The notes: generated by a model from the sequence alone, not told the origin. A DNA stretch of 53,084 nt from an uncultured Lachnospiraceae bacterium (GCA_947589095.1 CANQBX010000021.1:1-53084), one strand, 5' to 3'; shown: positions 1-8,456, counted from the first letter of the stretch. A program made the numbers and translations.

Positions 1-32
1 GTCCGTTTTCTGTTTTTATGCAAAAAGATGGA

Positions 33-85
33 GCTGTTGCTCCATAGATGATTACTCATCTATTTTGCAACAGCCCCTGTTTTTA
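33..85 (+). terminator. Nested hairpin terminator of an upstream gene
   Basis: An outer 8-bp stem (GCTGTTGC at 33-40 with GCAACAGC at 67-74) encloses a perfect inner stem (ATAGATGA at 44-51 with TCATCTAT at 56-63, loop TTAC). It is followed by CCCTGTTTTT. This reads as the rho-independent terminator of a gene lying before the window. The 137 bases from here to the GH3 start hold no convincing gene. Confidence 0.6.
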
Positions 86-222
86 CAGATTCTGCCCGGC
101 TTGTTGGAAGACGAGCAAGATTCCGCTTGCAAAGAGATTGGCGAGGGAATATGATTGACACAGAGTTATCTTGTATATTGGACGGAGATTCAGGTGAAGA
201 GCCGGAAAGGAGCGAAATAGAT

Positions 223-2751
223 ATGGCAGTCAACACGTATGAAAAGGAACATTTCGCAAAGCTCAGGAAGCTGGCGCCGGAATGCACGGTGCTTCTTAAG
301 AAAAACGGTGCTTTTCCGCTTCCGGCGGCGGGGCCGGTCGCGCTCTATGGCAGCGGCGCGCGCCGCACGGTCAAGGGCGGCACCGGTTCGGGCGACGTGA
401 ACTCCCGCTTCTTCGCGACGGCGGAGTGGGGGCTTGAGAAGGCGGGATTTACAATTACAAGCAAGAACTGGCTGGACGGCTACGACGCGGTCCGGGAAGA
501 GGCGCATAAGCAATTCATCGCGGATATTAAGAGAAAGGCGAAAGAAAGCCATCAGATGGCGATCCTGGTGGGTATGGGCGCGGTGATGCCGGAACCGGCG
601 TATGAACTGCCCATCGACGCCGCGGGGGACACAGCCGTTTATGTGCTGGCCCGCAATTCCGGCGAGGGCAATGACCGCAGGCCGGAGGCCGGCGACATCA
701 GGCTGACGGAGACGGAGATCCGGGATATCCTGACGTGCAGCAGGGAATATGAGCGTTTCATGTTGGTGCTGAACGTGGGTGGTGTCGTGGACTTGAGTCC
801 GGTGGCGGAAGTGGAGAATATCCTGATCCTGTCCCAGCTGGGGGCGGTGACGGGCCGGGTGCTGGCGGATATTCTGCTTGGAAAGAGTGTTCCGTCCGGG
901 AAACTGGCTGCCACCTGGAGCGCGTGGGAAGATTACGCGGCTGTCGGCGAGTTCGGAGATCCGGATGATACGCGATATCGGGAAGGCATTTATGTAGGTT
1001 ACCGGTATTTCGACAGTGTGGGGAAAAAGCCCATGTTTCCGTTCGGCTACGGCGTTACTTACACGGATTTTGAACTTGGAGACGCTTATGTATCAATCGA
1101 GGGTACAGAGGTTACCGTGTCTGTGCCGGTGAAGAATGCGGGCGGATATCAGGGCAAGGAAGTCGTGCAGGTCTACGTCTCCGTTCCGTGGGGGAAGCTG
1201 GACCAGCCATACCAGGCGCTGGCCGGGTTTGCGAAGACCGGGCTGTTGGAGCCGGGAGAATGTGAGACGGTGAATGTGCGGTTTGCAATGGAAAGCCTGG
1301 CCGGATATGATACGGAGACGGCGAGATATATTCTCGAAGCCGGCGACTATGTTGTGCGTGTCGGAACGAGCAGCCGGGATACTGTGGCCTGCGCCGTGGT
1401 GGGTTTGGATGAGACGGTGACGGTGCGGCAGCTGAGCAATGTGGGCGGAAAGCCGGATTTTGAGGACTGGAAGCCGGAAAGGCCGGTGGGAGAACCGGCA
1501 TGCGTCGTGGTTTCGGAAACGACGGAGCCGAACATGCCGGTGACGGAAGAGATAGATGGCAGTGCGGTGGGAGGCGACAGCGGATCCGAATACGGCGGCA
1601 TGAGCGGTCTCCCGGTTTTGTGCCTTGACGCAGCTGCATTTTCCTCCCTGACCTGGCCGAAGCCCTATGAGGCGTCGGAGGAGGCCCGCAGGAAAGCCGC
1701 CTCCCTCACCGACGAGCAGCTGATCAGCCTGTGCATGGGCAGCTTCGGCGAGGGGCTGCAGGGGATCGCCGGCGTCATCGGCAGCGCGTCCGCGAGCGTG
1801 GCCGGCGCGGCGGGCGAGACGACGGACAAGGTGGACGGCGTGCCGAACCTGATCATGGCTGACGGCCCGGCCGGACTGCGTCTGGCGAAGCACTACGTCC
1901 GGGATAAGAAAGGCGCTCACGCCATCGGAAACGCGATGCCGGCGGGCATGGAGGAATTCATGGGCTCTGCGCTTAAGGCCGTCATGAAACTGATGAGCCG
2001 GCCGCCCAGGGGCGAGGTGCAGGATCAGTACTGTACCGCGATACCTATCGGCACGGCCCTGGCGCAGAGCTGGAACCTGGAGCTCTGCGAGGCCTGCGGG
2101 GATCTGGTGGGCGAGGAGATGGAGCGGTTCGGGATCGATTTGTGGCTGGCGCCCGCATTTAACATCCAGAGAAGTCCGCTGTGCGGCCGGAACTTCGAAT
2201 ACTGTTCGGAGGATCCGCTGATCAGCGGCCTGGTGGGCGCGGCGGTCACGAAGGGCGTGCAGAAGCATCCGGGCAAGGGCACGACGGTCAAGCATTTCTG
2301 CTGCAATAACCAGGAGACCAACCGTTATGTCTCCAACAGTCAGGTCAGCGAGCGTGCCCTGCGGGAGATCTATCTGCGCGGTTTTGAGATCTGTATCTCA
2401 GAGAGCAGCCCGGCGGCCCTGATGACCAGCTACAATCTGTTAAACGGCACTCACACTTCGGAGCGCGGCGACCTGATGAAGACGGTTCTTCGAGGGGAAT
2501 GGGGATACGGTGGTCTGATCATGACCGACTGGGTGGTCAGCTTGATGGGTGCGAAGGGGAGATACCGTATGGCGAAACCGGCCCCGACCCTGACGGCCGG
2601 CAACGACCTGTTCATGCCCGGCTCCGGAGGCGATTACAGGCAGGCGCTGGCGGCGCTTAAGGGGAAGGATAAAGAGTTTCGACTGACCCGTGAAGAGGCG
2701 GAATACTGCGCGGCCCATGTGATCGATGCCGCATGGAGAATGAAGAAATAA
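223..2751 (+). CDS. Glycoside hydrolase family 3 protein with permuted domain order
   Basis: A probable beta-glycosidase (beta-glucosidase-type GH3) that removes non-reducing-end sugars from imported oligosaccharides. It has no signal peptide, so it should act in the cytoplasm. The domain order is reversed from the usual one. The GH3 C-terminal domain comes first (about residues 20-270), then a fibronectin-III-like domain (about 275-375, with a KEVVQVYV strand), an acidic low-complexity linker (about 430-480), and last the catalytic barrel (about 495-842). The barrel has the substrate-binding KH pair at residues 690-691 and the nucleophile Asp769 in the motif LIMTDW. The ATG at 223 is chosen because AAGGAG precedes it by about 10 bases and the protein then starts like its relatives. 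The frame stays open upstream to a TTG at 127 and an ATG at 151. Permuted GH3 enzymes are known from ruminal and gut Clostridia. The exact substrate cannot be read from the sequence. Confidence 0.9.
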   Translation: MAVNTYEKEHFAKLRKLAPECTVLLKKNGAFPLPAAGPVALYGSGARRTVKGGTGSGDVNSRFFATAEWGLEKAGFTITSKNWLDGYDAVREEAHKQFIADIKRKAKESHQMAILVGMGAVMPEPAYELPIDAAGDTAVYVLARNSGEGNDRRPEAGDIRLTETEIRDILTCSREYERFMLVLNVGGVVDLSPVAEVENILILSQLGAVTGRVLADILLGKSVPSGKLAATWSAWEDYAAVGEFGDPDDTRYREGIYVGYRYFDSVGKKPMFPFGYGVTYTDFELGDAYVSIEGTEVTVSVPVKNAGGYQGKEVVQVYVSVPWGKLDQPYQALAGFAKTGLLEPGECETVNVRFAMESLAGYDTETARYILEAGDYVVRVGTSSRDTVACAVVGLDETVTVRQLSNVGGKPDFEDWKPERPVGEPACVVVSETTEPNMPVTEEIDGSAVGGDSGSEYGGMSGLPVLCLDAAAFSSLTWPKPYEASEEARRKAASLTDEQLISLCMGSFGEGLQGIAGVIGSASASVAGAAGETTDKVDGVPNLIMADGPAGLRLAKHYVRDKKGAHAIGNAMPAGMEEFMGSALKAVMKLMSRPPRGEVQDQYCTAIPIGTALAQSWNLELCEACGDLVGEEMERFGIDLWLAPAFNIQRSPLCGRNFEYCSEDPLISGLVGAAVTKGVQKHPGKGTTVKHFCCNNQETNRYVSNSQVSERALREIYLRGFEICISESSPAALMTSYNLLNGTHTSERGDLMKTVLRGEWGYGGLIMTDWVVSLMGAKGRYRMAKPAPTLTAGNDLFMPGSGGDYRQALAALKGKDKEFRLTREEAEYCAAHVIDAAWRMKK

Positions 2752-2773
2752 TTGAGAATGAAGCAGATAAAAT

Positions 2774-2810
2774 TTAAGGATCGGAAACCAGCGTGGATTC
2801 CGATCCTTAA
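2774..2810. terminator. 13-bp inverted repeat after the GH3 gene
   Basis: A perfect 13-bp stem, TTAAGGATCGGAA paired with TTCCGATCCTTAA, has an 11-base loop and begins about 20 bases after the GH3 stop codon. There is no real U-run on the plus strand (AAAGTTC follows), so termination is likely but not typical. The stem sits directly against the next promoter and insulates it. Confidence 0.55.
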
Positions 2811-2817
2811 AAAGTTC

Positions 2818-2846
2818 TTGACAAACAATCAAATGATTAATATACT
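2818..2846 (+). promoter_or_regulatory. Consensus sigma-A promoter of the antitoxin-like gene
   Basis: TTGACA at 2818-2823 and TATACT at 2841-2846 are separated by 17 bases, which is close to ideal. The -10 box overlaps the 16-bp palindrome at 2844-2859, so a bound repressor would block RNA polymerase directly. Confidence 0.8.
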
Positions 2847-2859
2847 ATCAATTGATAGT
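2844..2859. promoter_or_regulatory. Perfect palindromic operator on the -10 box
   Basis: ACTATCAATTGATAGT is a perfect 16-bp palindrome covering the end of the -10 box and the expected transcription start. The next gene encodes an XRE-type helix-turn-helix protein, so autorepression is the simplest reading. Self-regulation is usual for antitoxins of this type. Confidence 0.65.
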
Positions 2860-2896
2860 ACAGCGCGCATGGCCACGGGATGAAAAGGAGAGAAGA

Positions 2897-3943
2897 ATGA
2901 AAGACGACGTATTGATTAAGAAAATTCATATGAACTGTCCGCTATGCGACGAAACTCATGAAGTAGAGGAAAGAAAACGGTGTACGCAGATCGAGATAAA
3001 AGGCGAGCCCGTGCTGTATGAGGAGCATTTTTATTACTGTGTTAATGCTGACGAGGAAGAAAACGAATTTGAGACGGCCGCTATGACGAATAAGAATTTG
3101 CTGAATGCCCGCAATGCCTACCGTGCAGCGCATGGACTGCTGACCTCTGATGAAATAGTGGCGATCAGGGAAAGCTACGGGTTGTCACAGGTAGATTTAG
3201 CAAGGCTTTTGGGATGGGGGGAGGCTACAATTTCCCGTTATGAAAGCAAGGCGATCCAGGATGAGGCATACGATGTGATGCTTCGGCTGATAAAGGATAA
3301 TCCGCTGAAAGCTCTGGAATTCCTAAAGAGAAATGCCGGTAAATTCTCCAATTCCAAACGTCTTGAGATCAAGGCGCGTATCGTGGAGCAGCTGAACGAT
3401 TACGGTATGGAGTTTCTGGTTCGGCAGGCGATCGAGGGTGAGTATGCCCAATATGAGGAACCATCGGATTCGAATGGCTATACGGTTTTGGATCTTGATA
3501 AAATTGAGGCCATTATTTCGTATTTTGCGGAAAGAATTACCAATCTGTTCAAAGTAAAGCTTATGAAGATGTTATGGTACGCAGACGCATTGTCTTATAA
3601 GAGAAGGGGAGTTGCCATGACCGGTCTTGTGTACAGGCATGATATGATGGGTGCGCTGCCGATCAGTCATTATAAGCTTATGAATCTGGAGAGGCTTGAT
3701 GTAAGAGAAGAAACAGACGGCTATTATGATTCGATCTTGCACATATATCCCGGAAAAGGGATTGACTATACGGTTATTGATGAAGAAGAAAAAGCAATAT
3801 TGGATGAAGTGATTATGAAATTCGCTGCTTTTAAGGCGAAAGATATCGTTGATTATATGCATCGAGAGACGGCTTATCGGAAGACGGCCCAGGGAGATAT
3901 CATTCCGTTCAGGCTCGCAAAGGATATACGGGACTTTTCCTGA
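2897..3943 (+). CDS. MqsA-like zinc-finger/XRE regulator fused to a Panacea (DUF4065) domain
   Basis: An antitoxin-type DNA-binding protein of 348 residues. The N-terminus has a zinc-finger-like CPLC (residues 14-17) and a YYC at 46-48. The second cysteine pair of YgiT/MqsA fingers is reduced to this one Cys. An XRE helix-turn-helix follows at about 85-130 (GLSQVDLARLLGWGEATISR). The last 150 residues resemble the Panacea/DUF4065 (SocA-like) domain, which in known systems neutralises unrelated toxins. The ATG at 2897 follows AAGGAG by six bases; the frame is open slightly upstream without a better start. The gene is monocistronic. It has its own promoter, palindrome and terminator, and no toxin-sized gene adjoins it, so it may be an orphan antitoxin or a regulator acting elsewhere. 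The domain calls are by recognition only. Confidence 0.8.
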   Translation: MKDDVLIKKIHMNCPLCDETHEVEERKRCTQIEIKGEPVLYEEHFYYCVNADEEENEFETAAMTNKNLLNARNAYRAAHGLLTSDEIVAIRESYGLSQVDLARLLGWGEATISRYESKAIQDEAYDVMLRLIKDNPLKALEFLKRNAGKFSNSKRLEIKARIVEQLNDYGMEFLVRQAIEGEYAQYEEPSDSNGYTVLDLDKIEAIISYFAERITNLFKVKLMKMLWYADALSYKRRGVAMTGLVYRHDMMGALPISHYKLMNLERLDVREETDGYYDSILHIYPGKGIDYTVIDEEEKAILDEVIMKFAAFKAKDIVDYMHRETAYRKTAQGDIIPFRLAKDIRDFS

Positions 3944-3982
3944 AATGACGAAAATACAAAAGTGTGTTTGGCGGGCAGAAGA

Positions 3983-4028
3983 AAGTGCCGGAAGTTCCTT
4001 ACACAGCAGGGAATTTCCGGCACTTATT
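3983..4028 (+). terminator. Long-stem terminator after the antitoxin-like gene
   Basis: A 16-bp stem (3983-3998 with 4010-4025; core AAGTGCCGGAA / TTCCGGCACTT) has one mismatch, an 11-base loop and ATTTC after it. It separates this gene from the convergent large gene on the minus strand. Confidence 0.6.
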
Positions 4029-4035
4029 TCCATGC

Positions 4036-4062
4036 GAGCAGGGCGCCAGTGACGTCCTGCTC
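4036..4062. repeat. Dispersed GC-rich palindromic repeat, copy A
   Basis: GAGCAGGGCG and CGTCCTGCTC form a 10-bp stem (one G-U pair) around CCAGTGA. The same core recurs near 25970, in tandem at 30188-30320 and near 45395. This copy lies between two convergent genes. Confidence 0.55.
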
Positions 4063-4091
4063 GTATTACGTCTGATAAATGATATATGCGG

Positions 4092-7000
4092 TTACATAAT
4101 TCTCTGGGACGGCTGCCGCGGCTGCTGGCCGCCCTGGCGTGGGTGCGTTCCGGTTCCCGGCCTGTTTCCAGCGGCCTCGTTTTCCGCCCCGACGATCGCG
4201 CCGAAATTCGTGGCGGTTCTTGTCGGCTGCGGCCCGGCCGGGGCCGCCGTGTTTCCATTCTGGGCCGGAACTGTCGGGGTTCCATTCGGAGCCGGAGCTG
4301 TCGGGTTTCCGTTCTGAGGCGGAACCGCTGGGTTTCCGTTCTGAGTCGTCTGTCGTTGATTCTGTGTTCCATTCTGAGTCGTCTGCCGCTGATTCTGCGT
4401 CCTATTCTGAGTCGTCTGCCGCTGGTTCTGTGTCCCGCTCTGAGCCACCTGCTGCTGGTTCTGTGTCCCATTCTGGAGCGCCTGGTTCTGCCTTACGCGT
4501 TCCGCATTCATCCTGCGCCACTCGGCTCGGAGTTCGTCCATCGACCGTTCCTGCAGATTCTGCTGGATTCCGAGAGATTCGTTCAGCTTAACCGGCGGAA
4601 GCGCTTTCTGCTGTCTGCGCTGGTTCTCGGCCGCCGTGGCGCTTGCTATTTTCTCCTTCAGACCGGCCCGGATCGCTCCGATGCGCCGCTGCCGGTCCGG
4701 ATCGTTCCGGAACGTTTCATTTGCTTTCGCCGTATTGGTCATGCCGTCTTCTCTCCGCGCTTCGCACGCGCTCAGATCCAGTCGGATCGGGGTTGTCAGA
4801 AGATCCCATTTGCCTTCCGCGTCCGGAGCAAGCCGAACCAAGTCGATATGGTGCCCGCCGGTTACCATGGCGTGCAGCAGCACTTTATTGTAGTCGATCC
4901 GGGACTGGCCGCCCGACAACTGGTTTGCGTAATCCTTCAGAGACATCCCGTCCACATAAAATATATCTTCCTTGCTCCCTCCCAATATGTTGTAGGATTC
5001 ATCCGAAGTTGAGCAGATCAGGGATAATGATTCTACGAACTCATTTGAGGGATCAAAGGTGTCTATGTATTGATTTAGCTGCAGGGTCGAGGCGTCCATG
5101 AAGTTTTTGGCGCTGGCGGGAAGCTTAAGGGCCAGCGTCCGGTATCTTTCCGGATTCATGAGCTGGCGGGAGATATCCTTCAGCGGTTCGATCGCGTCAC
5201 TTTCCATGCTGCGGAAACGGCCGATATTCGGGCTTTTGCCTGTCAGTTCTACGCCTCTCTTTTCCCAGACTGCGCCCGCCGCTATCATGCGTCTTGTTTG
5301 CATAAAATAGCGTTCCCTGTCCATAGGAGTCGGATATCTTTCGTGGAACCATTCCGGATACTGCTTCGATTTTACATTCAGTGTCTGTGCCAGGCGCAGA
5401 AACGTTGTCATACGGAACATATCCTTCGGATCGTCAGGGTTCGCCTGGTCAGGATCGAAGTTGTCGAGAAAGTCCCCCATTTTATCTAAGTAGACTTTTC
5501 GCGCTTCCATATTCGGAGAATAGAACGCCGTCACCATTTCTTCCAATTGACTGGGAAAAACCCGGTTCTGCTGATCCTTCGGCAGATCCAGATTCTCACA
5601 TATAAGCATATTGGCAAACGAAAGCAGATCCCGCGTATCCCCGTCCTTATAAATCGTTCCGAGGTTACTCGCTACTCTGCGTTCGCATGCTCTTGTATCA
5701 CTTACGCATTTTTCTATGCGTTCGCGCGCCTCCAGAAACAGAGCGTCCTGCCGGCCGGTACGGATCTCTTCGTTCAGTCGCTCTTTGAGGCCGTCCTCCA
5801 TGCGTATCAGCTTCGGGTCGCTGTACGCGCTGTCCGCTTTCTCCTGGCGGGTTTTGCATCTGAACGGTCCCCAGTTGAGATATTTGCGGCGGAATGACCC
5901 GTAGCTTTCGTCGTCCTTTATCTCAGGCTGGCAGTCTTTCAGGTCCAGTTTGACCGGATGCACCGTCACGTCGTATCTGCCGTCCGCCATGCTGGAAACC
6001 TGGGCAAATGCGATCCGGTTGGTTCCTTCCTGCATCGCCCGCACCAGCAGCGCTCCGGAATAGTTTTTCACATCGGTGTCTGTCCGGCTGTTGGCCGGAA
6101 GATGCTCCAGGGTATATTCCCGTAAGGTCTTTCCGTTAATAAAGATCAGATCTTCCTTATCCAGCTTCTGATCGCGTTTCCCGCCCCGTATCACTCCGTC
6201 GTTTCCTACCTCCGGGGGCGTCAGGGCCTCGAACAAGTTTTCCACGATCTGGGTGGACAGATGGATGTCCTCATTGCGGATCTGCGTCAGTTCGCTGTCC
6301 TTAAAATTCGCCAGTACCTTAAGATCTGCCGGCAGGCGCAGATTCACTCCGGCCGCTATGGGTGTTCCATTCACCCGGGCGGACTGCTTCTGCGCGAGCT
6401 GTGCGCTGAGCTGGCCGCTCATCTCCGTGATGATCTCGGATCCGGTGCCGACGCTGCCGAAAAAGCCTCCCTGGAATGGATTGAGCGCGGCCCCGTTCAT
6501 TTGGGCCTGCGCCGTAAAATACGCGTCTGCCGCGGCCTGCATCTGCTCTCCCAGCGTCTCCGCCTGCTGGCGCCGCAGGTCAAGCAGATCCTCCTTGGCC
6601 GGGTTGTTCTGCAGCCAGTCCCGGTAGACGTCGGGGTATCTTGACCGGAGCGTATCGAGGTGGCTGAACGCCTGGGTGAGCATGAACATTTTCTCAAGAT
6701 CATTCGCGTTCGACGAATCCAGGGCGTCGGTCTGCGTGTTTGTGAGGAAATCAAAATACCGTCTGACCAGGCGGTTCCTTTCGTCCTGTGCTTCCTCGTA
6801 CGTCATCATGATGTTGTTCCCGTTAGCATCCAGGCCGCTTATTCCGGCGAAATTCCGAAGGACGTTCACTACGGCAGCTTCGTACTGGATCTGCGGGTTG
6901 TCCATTCTTGTAAGCGTACCCATGATCCAGAATATGTCCGGATCGAGCCGTACGATATCGGTCTGCGTCCAGGCCAGATTGGGGTTCAGGCGCCCTGCCG

Positions 7001-7106
7001 CCTCATCCCTTCTCCATAAAGCGAAGAGTGTCCTTGGAAAGGTTTTGTGTCCGAGATAATCCTGAAGCATCTGGACGTTTCGGCTGTTTACATTTACGCG
7101 CGGCAT
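4092..7106 (-). CDS. Large unknown protein: two tandem long repeats plus a Gln/Asn-rich tail
   Basis: A 1004-residue soluble protein of unknown function, with no signal peptide and no membrane segment. I recognise no enzymatic motif. Residues about 75-395 and 515-785 look like two divergent copies of one unit. A DFL...DMFRMT-like helix pair with a RYPDVYRDW / QYPEWFHER motif recurs at about 118-165 and 545-592. EDLIFINGKTLREY at 318-331 matches EDIFYVDGMSLKDY at 713-726, and each copy leads to an LDL-Cys segment (388-392, 777-781). The tail has four 11-residue repeats of type GTQNQRQTTQN (879-922), then four 9-residue NGNPxxPxx repeats (923-958), and a Gln/Pro/Arg-rich end. The ATG at 7106 has GGAGGAG seven bases upstream. 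It is transcribed alone and convergent with the antitoxin-like gene. Structural or effector roles are both open. Confidence 0.8.
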   Translation of the reverse strand: MPRVNVNSRNVQMLQDYLGHKTFPRTLFALWRRDEAAGRLNPNLAWTQTDIVRLDPDIFWIMGTLTRMDNPQIQYEAAVVNVLRNFAGISGLDANGNNIMMTYEEAQDERNRLVRRYFDFLTNTQTDALDSSNANDLEKMFMLTQAFSHLDTLRSRYPDVYRDWLQNNPAKEDLLDLRRQQAETLGEQMQAAADAYFTAQAQMNGAALNPFQGGFFGSVGTGSEIITEMSGQLSAQLAQKQSARVNGTPIAAGVNLRLPADLKVLANFKDSELTQIRNEDIHLSTQIVENLFEALTPPEVGNDGVIRGGKRDQKLDKEDLIFINGKTLREYTLEHLPANSRTDTDVKNYSGALLVRAMQEGTNRIAFAQVSSMADGRYDVTVHPVKLDLKDCQPEIKDDESYGSFRRKYLNWGPFRCKTRQEKADSAYSDPKLIRMEDGLKERLNEEIRTGRQDALFLEARERIEKCVSDTRACERRVASNLGTIYKDGDTRDLLSFANMLICENLDLPKDQQNRVFPSQLEEMVTAFYSPNMEARKVYLDKMGDFLDNFDPDQANPDDPKDMFRMTTFLRLAQTLNVKSKQYPEWFHERYPTPMDRERYFMQTRRMIAAGAVWEKRGVELTGKSPNIGRFRSMESDAIEPLKDISRQLMNPERYRTLALKLPASAKNFMDASTLQLNQYIDTFDPSNEFVESLSLICSTSDESYNILGGSKEDIFYVDGMSLKDYANQLSGGQSRIDYNKVLLHAMVTGGHHIDLVRLAPDAEGKWDLLTTPIRLDLSACEARREDGMTNTAKANETFRNDPDRQRRIGAIRAGLKEKIASATAAENQRRQQKALPPVKLNESLGIQQNLQERSMDELRAEWRRMNAERVRQNQALQNGTQNQQQVAQSGTQNQRQTTQNRTQNQRQTTQNGTQNQRQTTQNGNPAVPPQNGNPTAPAPNGTPTVPAQNGNTAAPAGPQPTRTATNFGAIVGAENEAAGNRPGTGTHPRQGGQQPRQPSQRIM
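4233..4340 (-). repeat. Four 27-bp in-frame tandem repeats
   Basis: Four consecutive 9-residue units (NGNPAVPPQ, NGNPTAPAP, NGTPTVPAQ, NGNTAAPAG) are encoded inside the large unknown gene, directly after its 33-bp repeats. They form a Pro/Ala/Asn-rich, probably disordered segment. Confidence 0.8.
4341..4472 (-). repeat. Four 33-bp in-frame tandem repeats
   Basis: Four 11-residue units (NGTQNQQQVAQ, SGTQNQRQTTQ, NRTQNQRQTTQ, NGTQNQRQTTQ) are encoded in tandem. The DNA is nearly identical between the last three, so copy number could vary by slippage or recombination without breaking the frame. Confidence 0.85.
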
Positions 7107-7220
7107 ATGCTTTCTCCTCCATTTCCTGATGGGATTACGTTCCCCGCCGGGGGCGGCCGGTATTCCCGGGCCTTGAATTGTCCGGCGATAAACGGATCAA
7201 TAATACTTTATTCTGGTGAG

Positions 7221-7229
7221 ATTATAACA
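7221..7229 (-). promoter_or_regulatory. Extended -10 element for the large unknown gene
   Basis: On the minus strand this reads TGTTATAAT, a TGnTATAAT extended -10 box about 115 bases before the ATG at 7106. No good -35 box stands 16-18 bases upstream, which extended -10 promoters tolerate. Just upstream, TTGTAC occurs twice (two copies of TTGTTGTAC). Confidence 0.45.
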
Positions 7230-7269
7230 GGCAGGGTACAACAAATGTACAACAAGATCCGTGCGATTC

Positions 7270-7297
7270 TTGACAATCCGATGCTATTTAATATAAT
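7270..7297 (+). promoter_or_regulatory. Promoter of the LacI-type regulator
   Basis: TTGACA at 7270-7275 and TATAAT at 7292-7297 have a 16-base spacer. The leader to the ATG at 7351 is about 45 bases. No copy of the TGAAA...TTTCA palindrome seen at 8465 and 8652 is present here, so autoregulation is not evident. Confidence 0.75.
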
Positions 7298-7350
7298 TAA
7301 AATGAATTGCTCCCGCAGTATCCATATCTTATGACAAGGGGGAAGCCAGG

Positions 7351-8382
7351 ATGAAAAATATTACGATCTACGATATTGCCCGCGAGGCGGGCGTCTCGGC
7401 GGCGACGGTCTCCAGGGTGCTGACCAACAACGCCAACGTCCGTCCGGAGAAGAAGCAGAAGGTTCAGGCGCTGATCGAGAAATACAATTTTAAGCCAAAC
7501 GCCATGGCCAAGGGTCTGTCCGATACGAAAAGCAAGGTCATCGGAGTCATGGTCGCCGACGTGCGCAACCCGTTCTACGCGGAGGTATTTCTGGCCTGCG
7601 AGCTGGCGGCGGAGAAGGCCGGCTATACGGTGCTTCTGTGTAATTCCCTGGGCGATACGGACCGGGAGAAGCAGAACCTGGAGCTGTTCTATGAGCAGCG
7701 GGTCAGCGCCGTGATCCAGCTGGGAGGCCGGGTGGACGATCTGAGCAGCGATACGGACTATGTGGAGATCGTGAACCAGTTTACCAGCAATATCCCCCTG
7801 GTGGTCAGCGGCAAGCTGGACGGTACTCTGTGCTATCAGGTGCAGATCGACGCCGTGAAAGCCGCGGATCTTCTGATGGAGCATTTGATCGATCTGGGCC
7901 ATCGCCGGATCGCCCTGGCCAGCGGACGGCTGAACGTGCTCTCTACTTATGAGAAACACCAGCGGTATAAGCAGATCCTGAAGAATTACCGGATCGATTA
8001 CCGGGACGAATATGTGGTCGAGGGCAAATATAACTATTATGGCGGCTATGAAGCGATGGAGAAGCTGTTTCAGTGCAGGGAGCTGCCGACCGCGATCATC
8101 GCGATCAACGACTATGCGGCGCTCGGCATCATGCACAGCATTCAGGAGCACGGGCTTCGGATCCCCCAGGATATCGCGGTGGCCAGTTACGATAATACGC
8201 AGCTGTCGGAGCTGCTTTCCCCCAGGCTGACCAGCGTGGATTATCAGTATGATGTTTTCGGGCAGAAGCTGGTGGAGACAGCGGTCACGGCGGCGGAAGG
8301 CGGAGAAGTGTCGCGGATCCAGCTTGTGACGCCCAAGCTGATGGTTCGGGAGAGCACGGTGGCGGAAGCGGGAAGCCAGTAA
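7351..8382 (+). CDS. LacI-family transcriptional regulator
   Basis: A 343-residue repressor or activator of the LacI/GalR family. Residues 3-50 form the family's helix-turn-helix and hinge (ITIYDIAREAGVSAATVSR, then the KPNAMAKGL hinge helix). The rest is a periplasmic-binding-protein-like sugar-sensing and dimerisation core beginning at KVIGVMVADVRNPFY (about 60-75) and reaching to the C-terminus. The start at 7351 follows AAGGGGG. It lies immediately upstream of the large transport and hydrolase locus, in the same direction but separated from it by its own terminator. Two LacI-type palindromes stand between it and the GH43 gene. It most likely controls that locus in response to a sugar or oligosaccharide; the ligand is unknown. 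Confidence 0.93.
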   Translation: MKNITIYDIAREAGVSAATVSRVLTNNANVRPEKKQKVQALIEKYNFKPNAMAKGLSDTKSKVIGVMVADVRNPFYAEVFLACELAAEKAGYTVLLCNSLGDTDREKQNLELFYEQRVSAVIQLGGRVDDLSSDTDYVEIVNQFTSNIPLVVSGKLDGTLCYQVQIDAVKAADLLMEHLIDLGHRRIALASGRLNVLSTYEKHQRYKQILKNYRIDYRDEYVVEGKYNYYGGYEAMEKLFQCRELPTAIIAINDYAALGIMHSIQEHGLRIPQDIAVASYDNTQLSELLSPRLTSVDYQYDVFGQKLVETAVTAAEGGEVSRIQLVTPKLMVRESTVAEAGSQ

Positions 8383-8429
8383 TCCTTCTTTCGCCCCGGC
8401 CGCATAAAAAACCGGCATAAAATCGGTTT

Positions 8430-8456
8430 CCGCCTCCTTTGAGGCGGCTTTTTTTA
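8430..8456 (+). terminator. Rho-independent terminator of the regulator gene
   Basis: CCGCCTC and GAGGCGG form a 7-bp GC stem with a CTTT loop, followed by CTTTTTTT. This is a textbook terminator 48 bases after the stop codon. Confidence 0.9.

Noticed and set aside
155-179. TTGACA and TATATT upstream of the first GH3 gene as a promoter
   Set aside because: The spacer is only 13 bases, too short for sigma-A. The real promoter may lie elsewhere or before the window.
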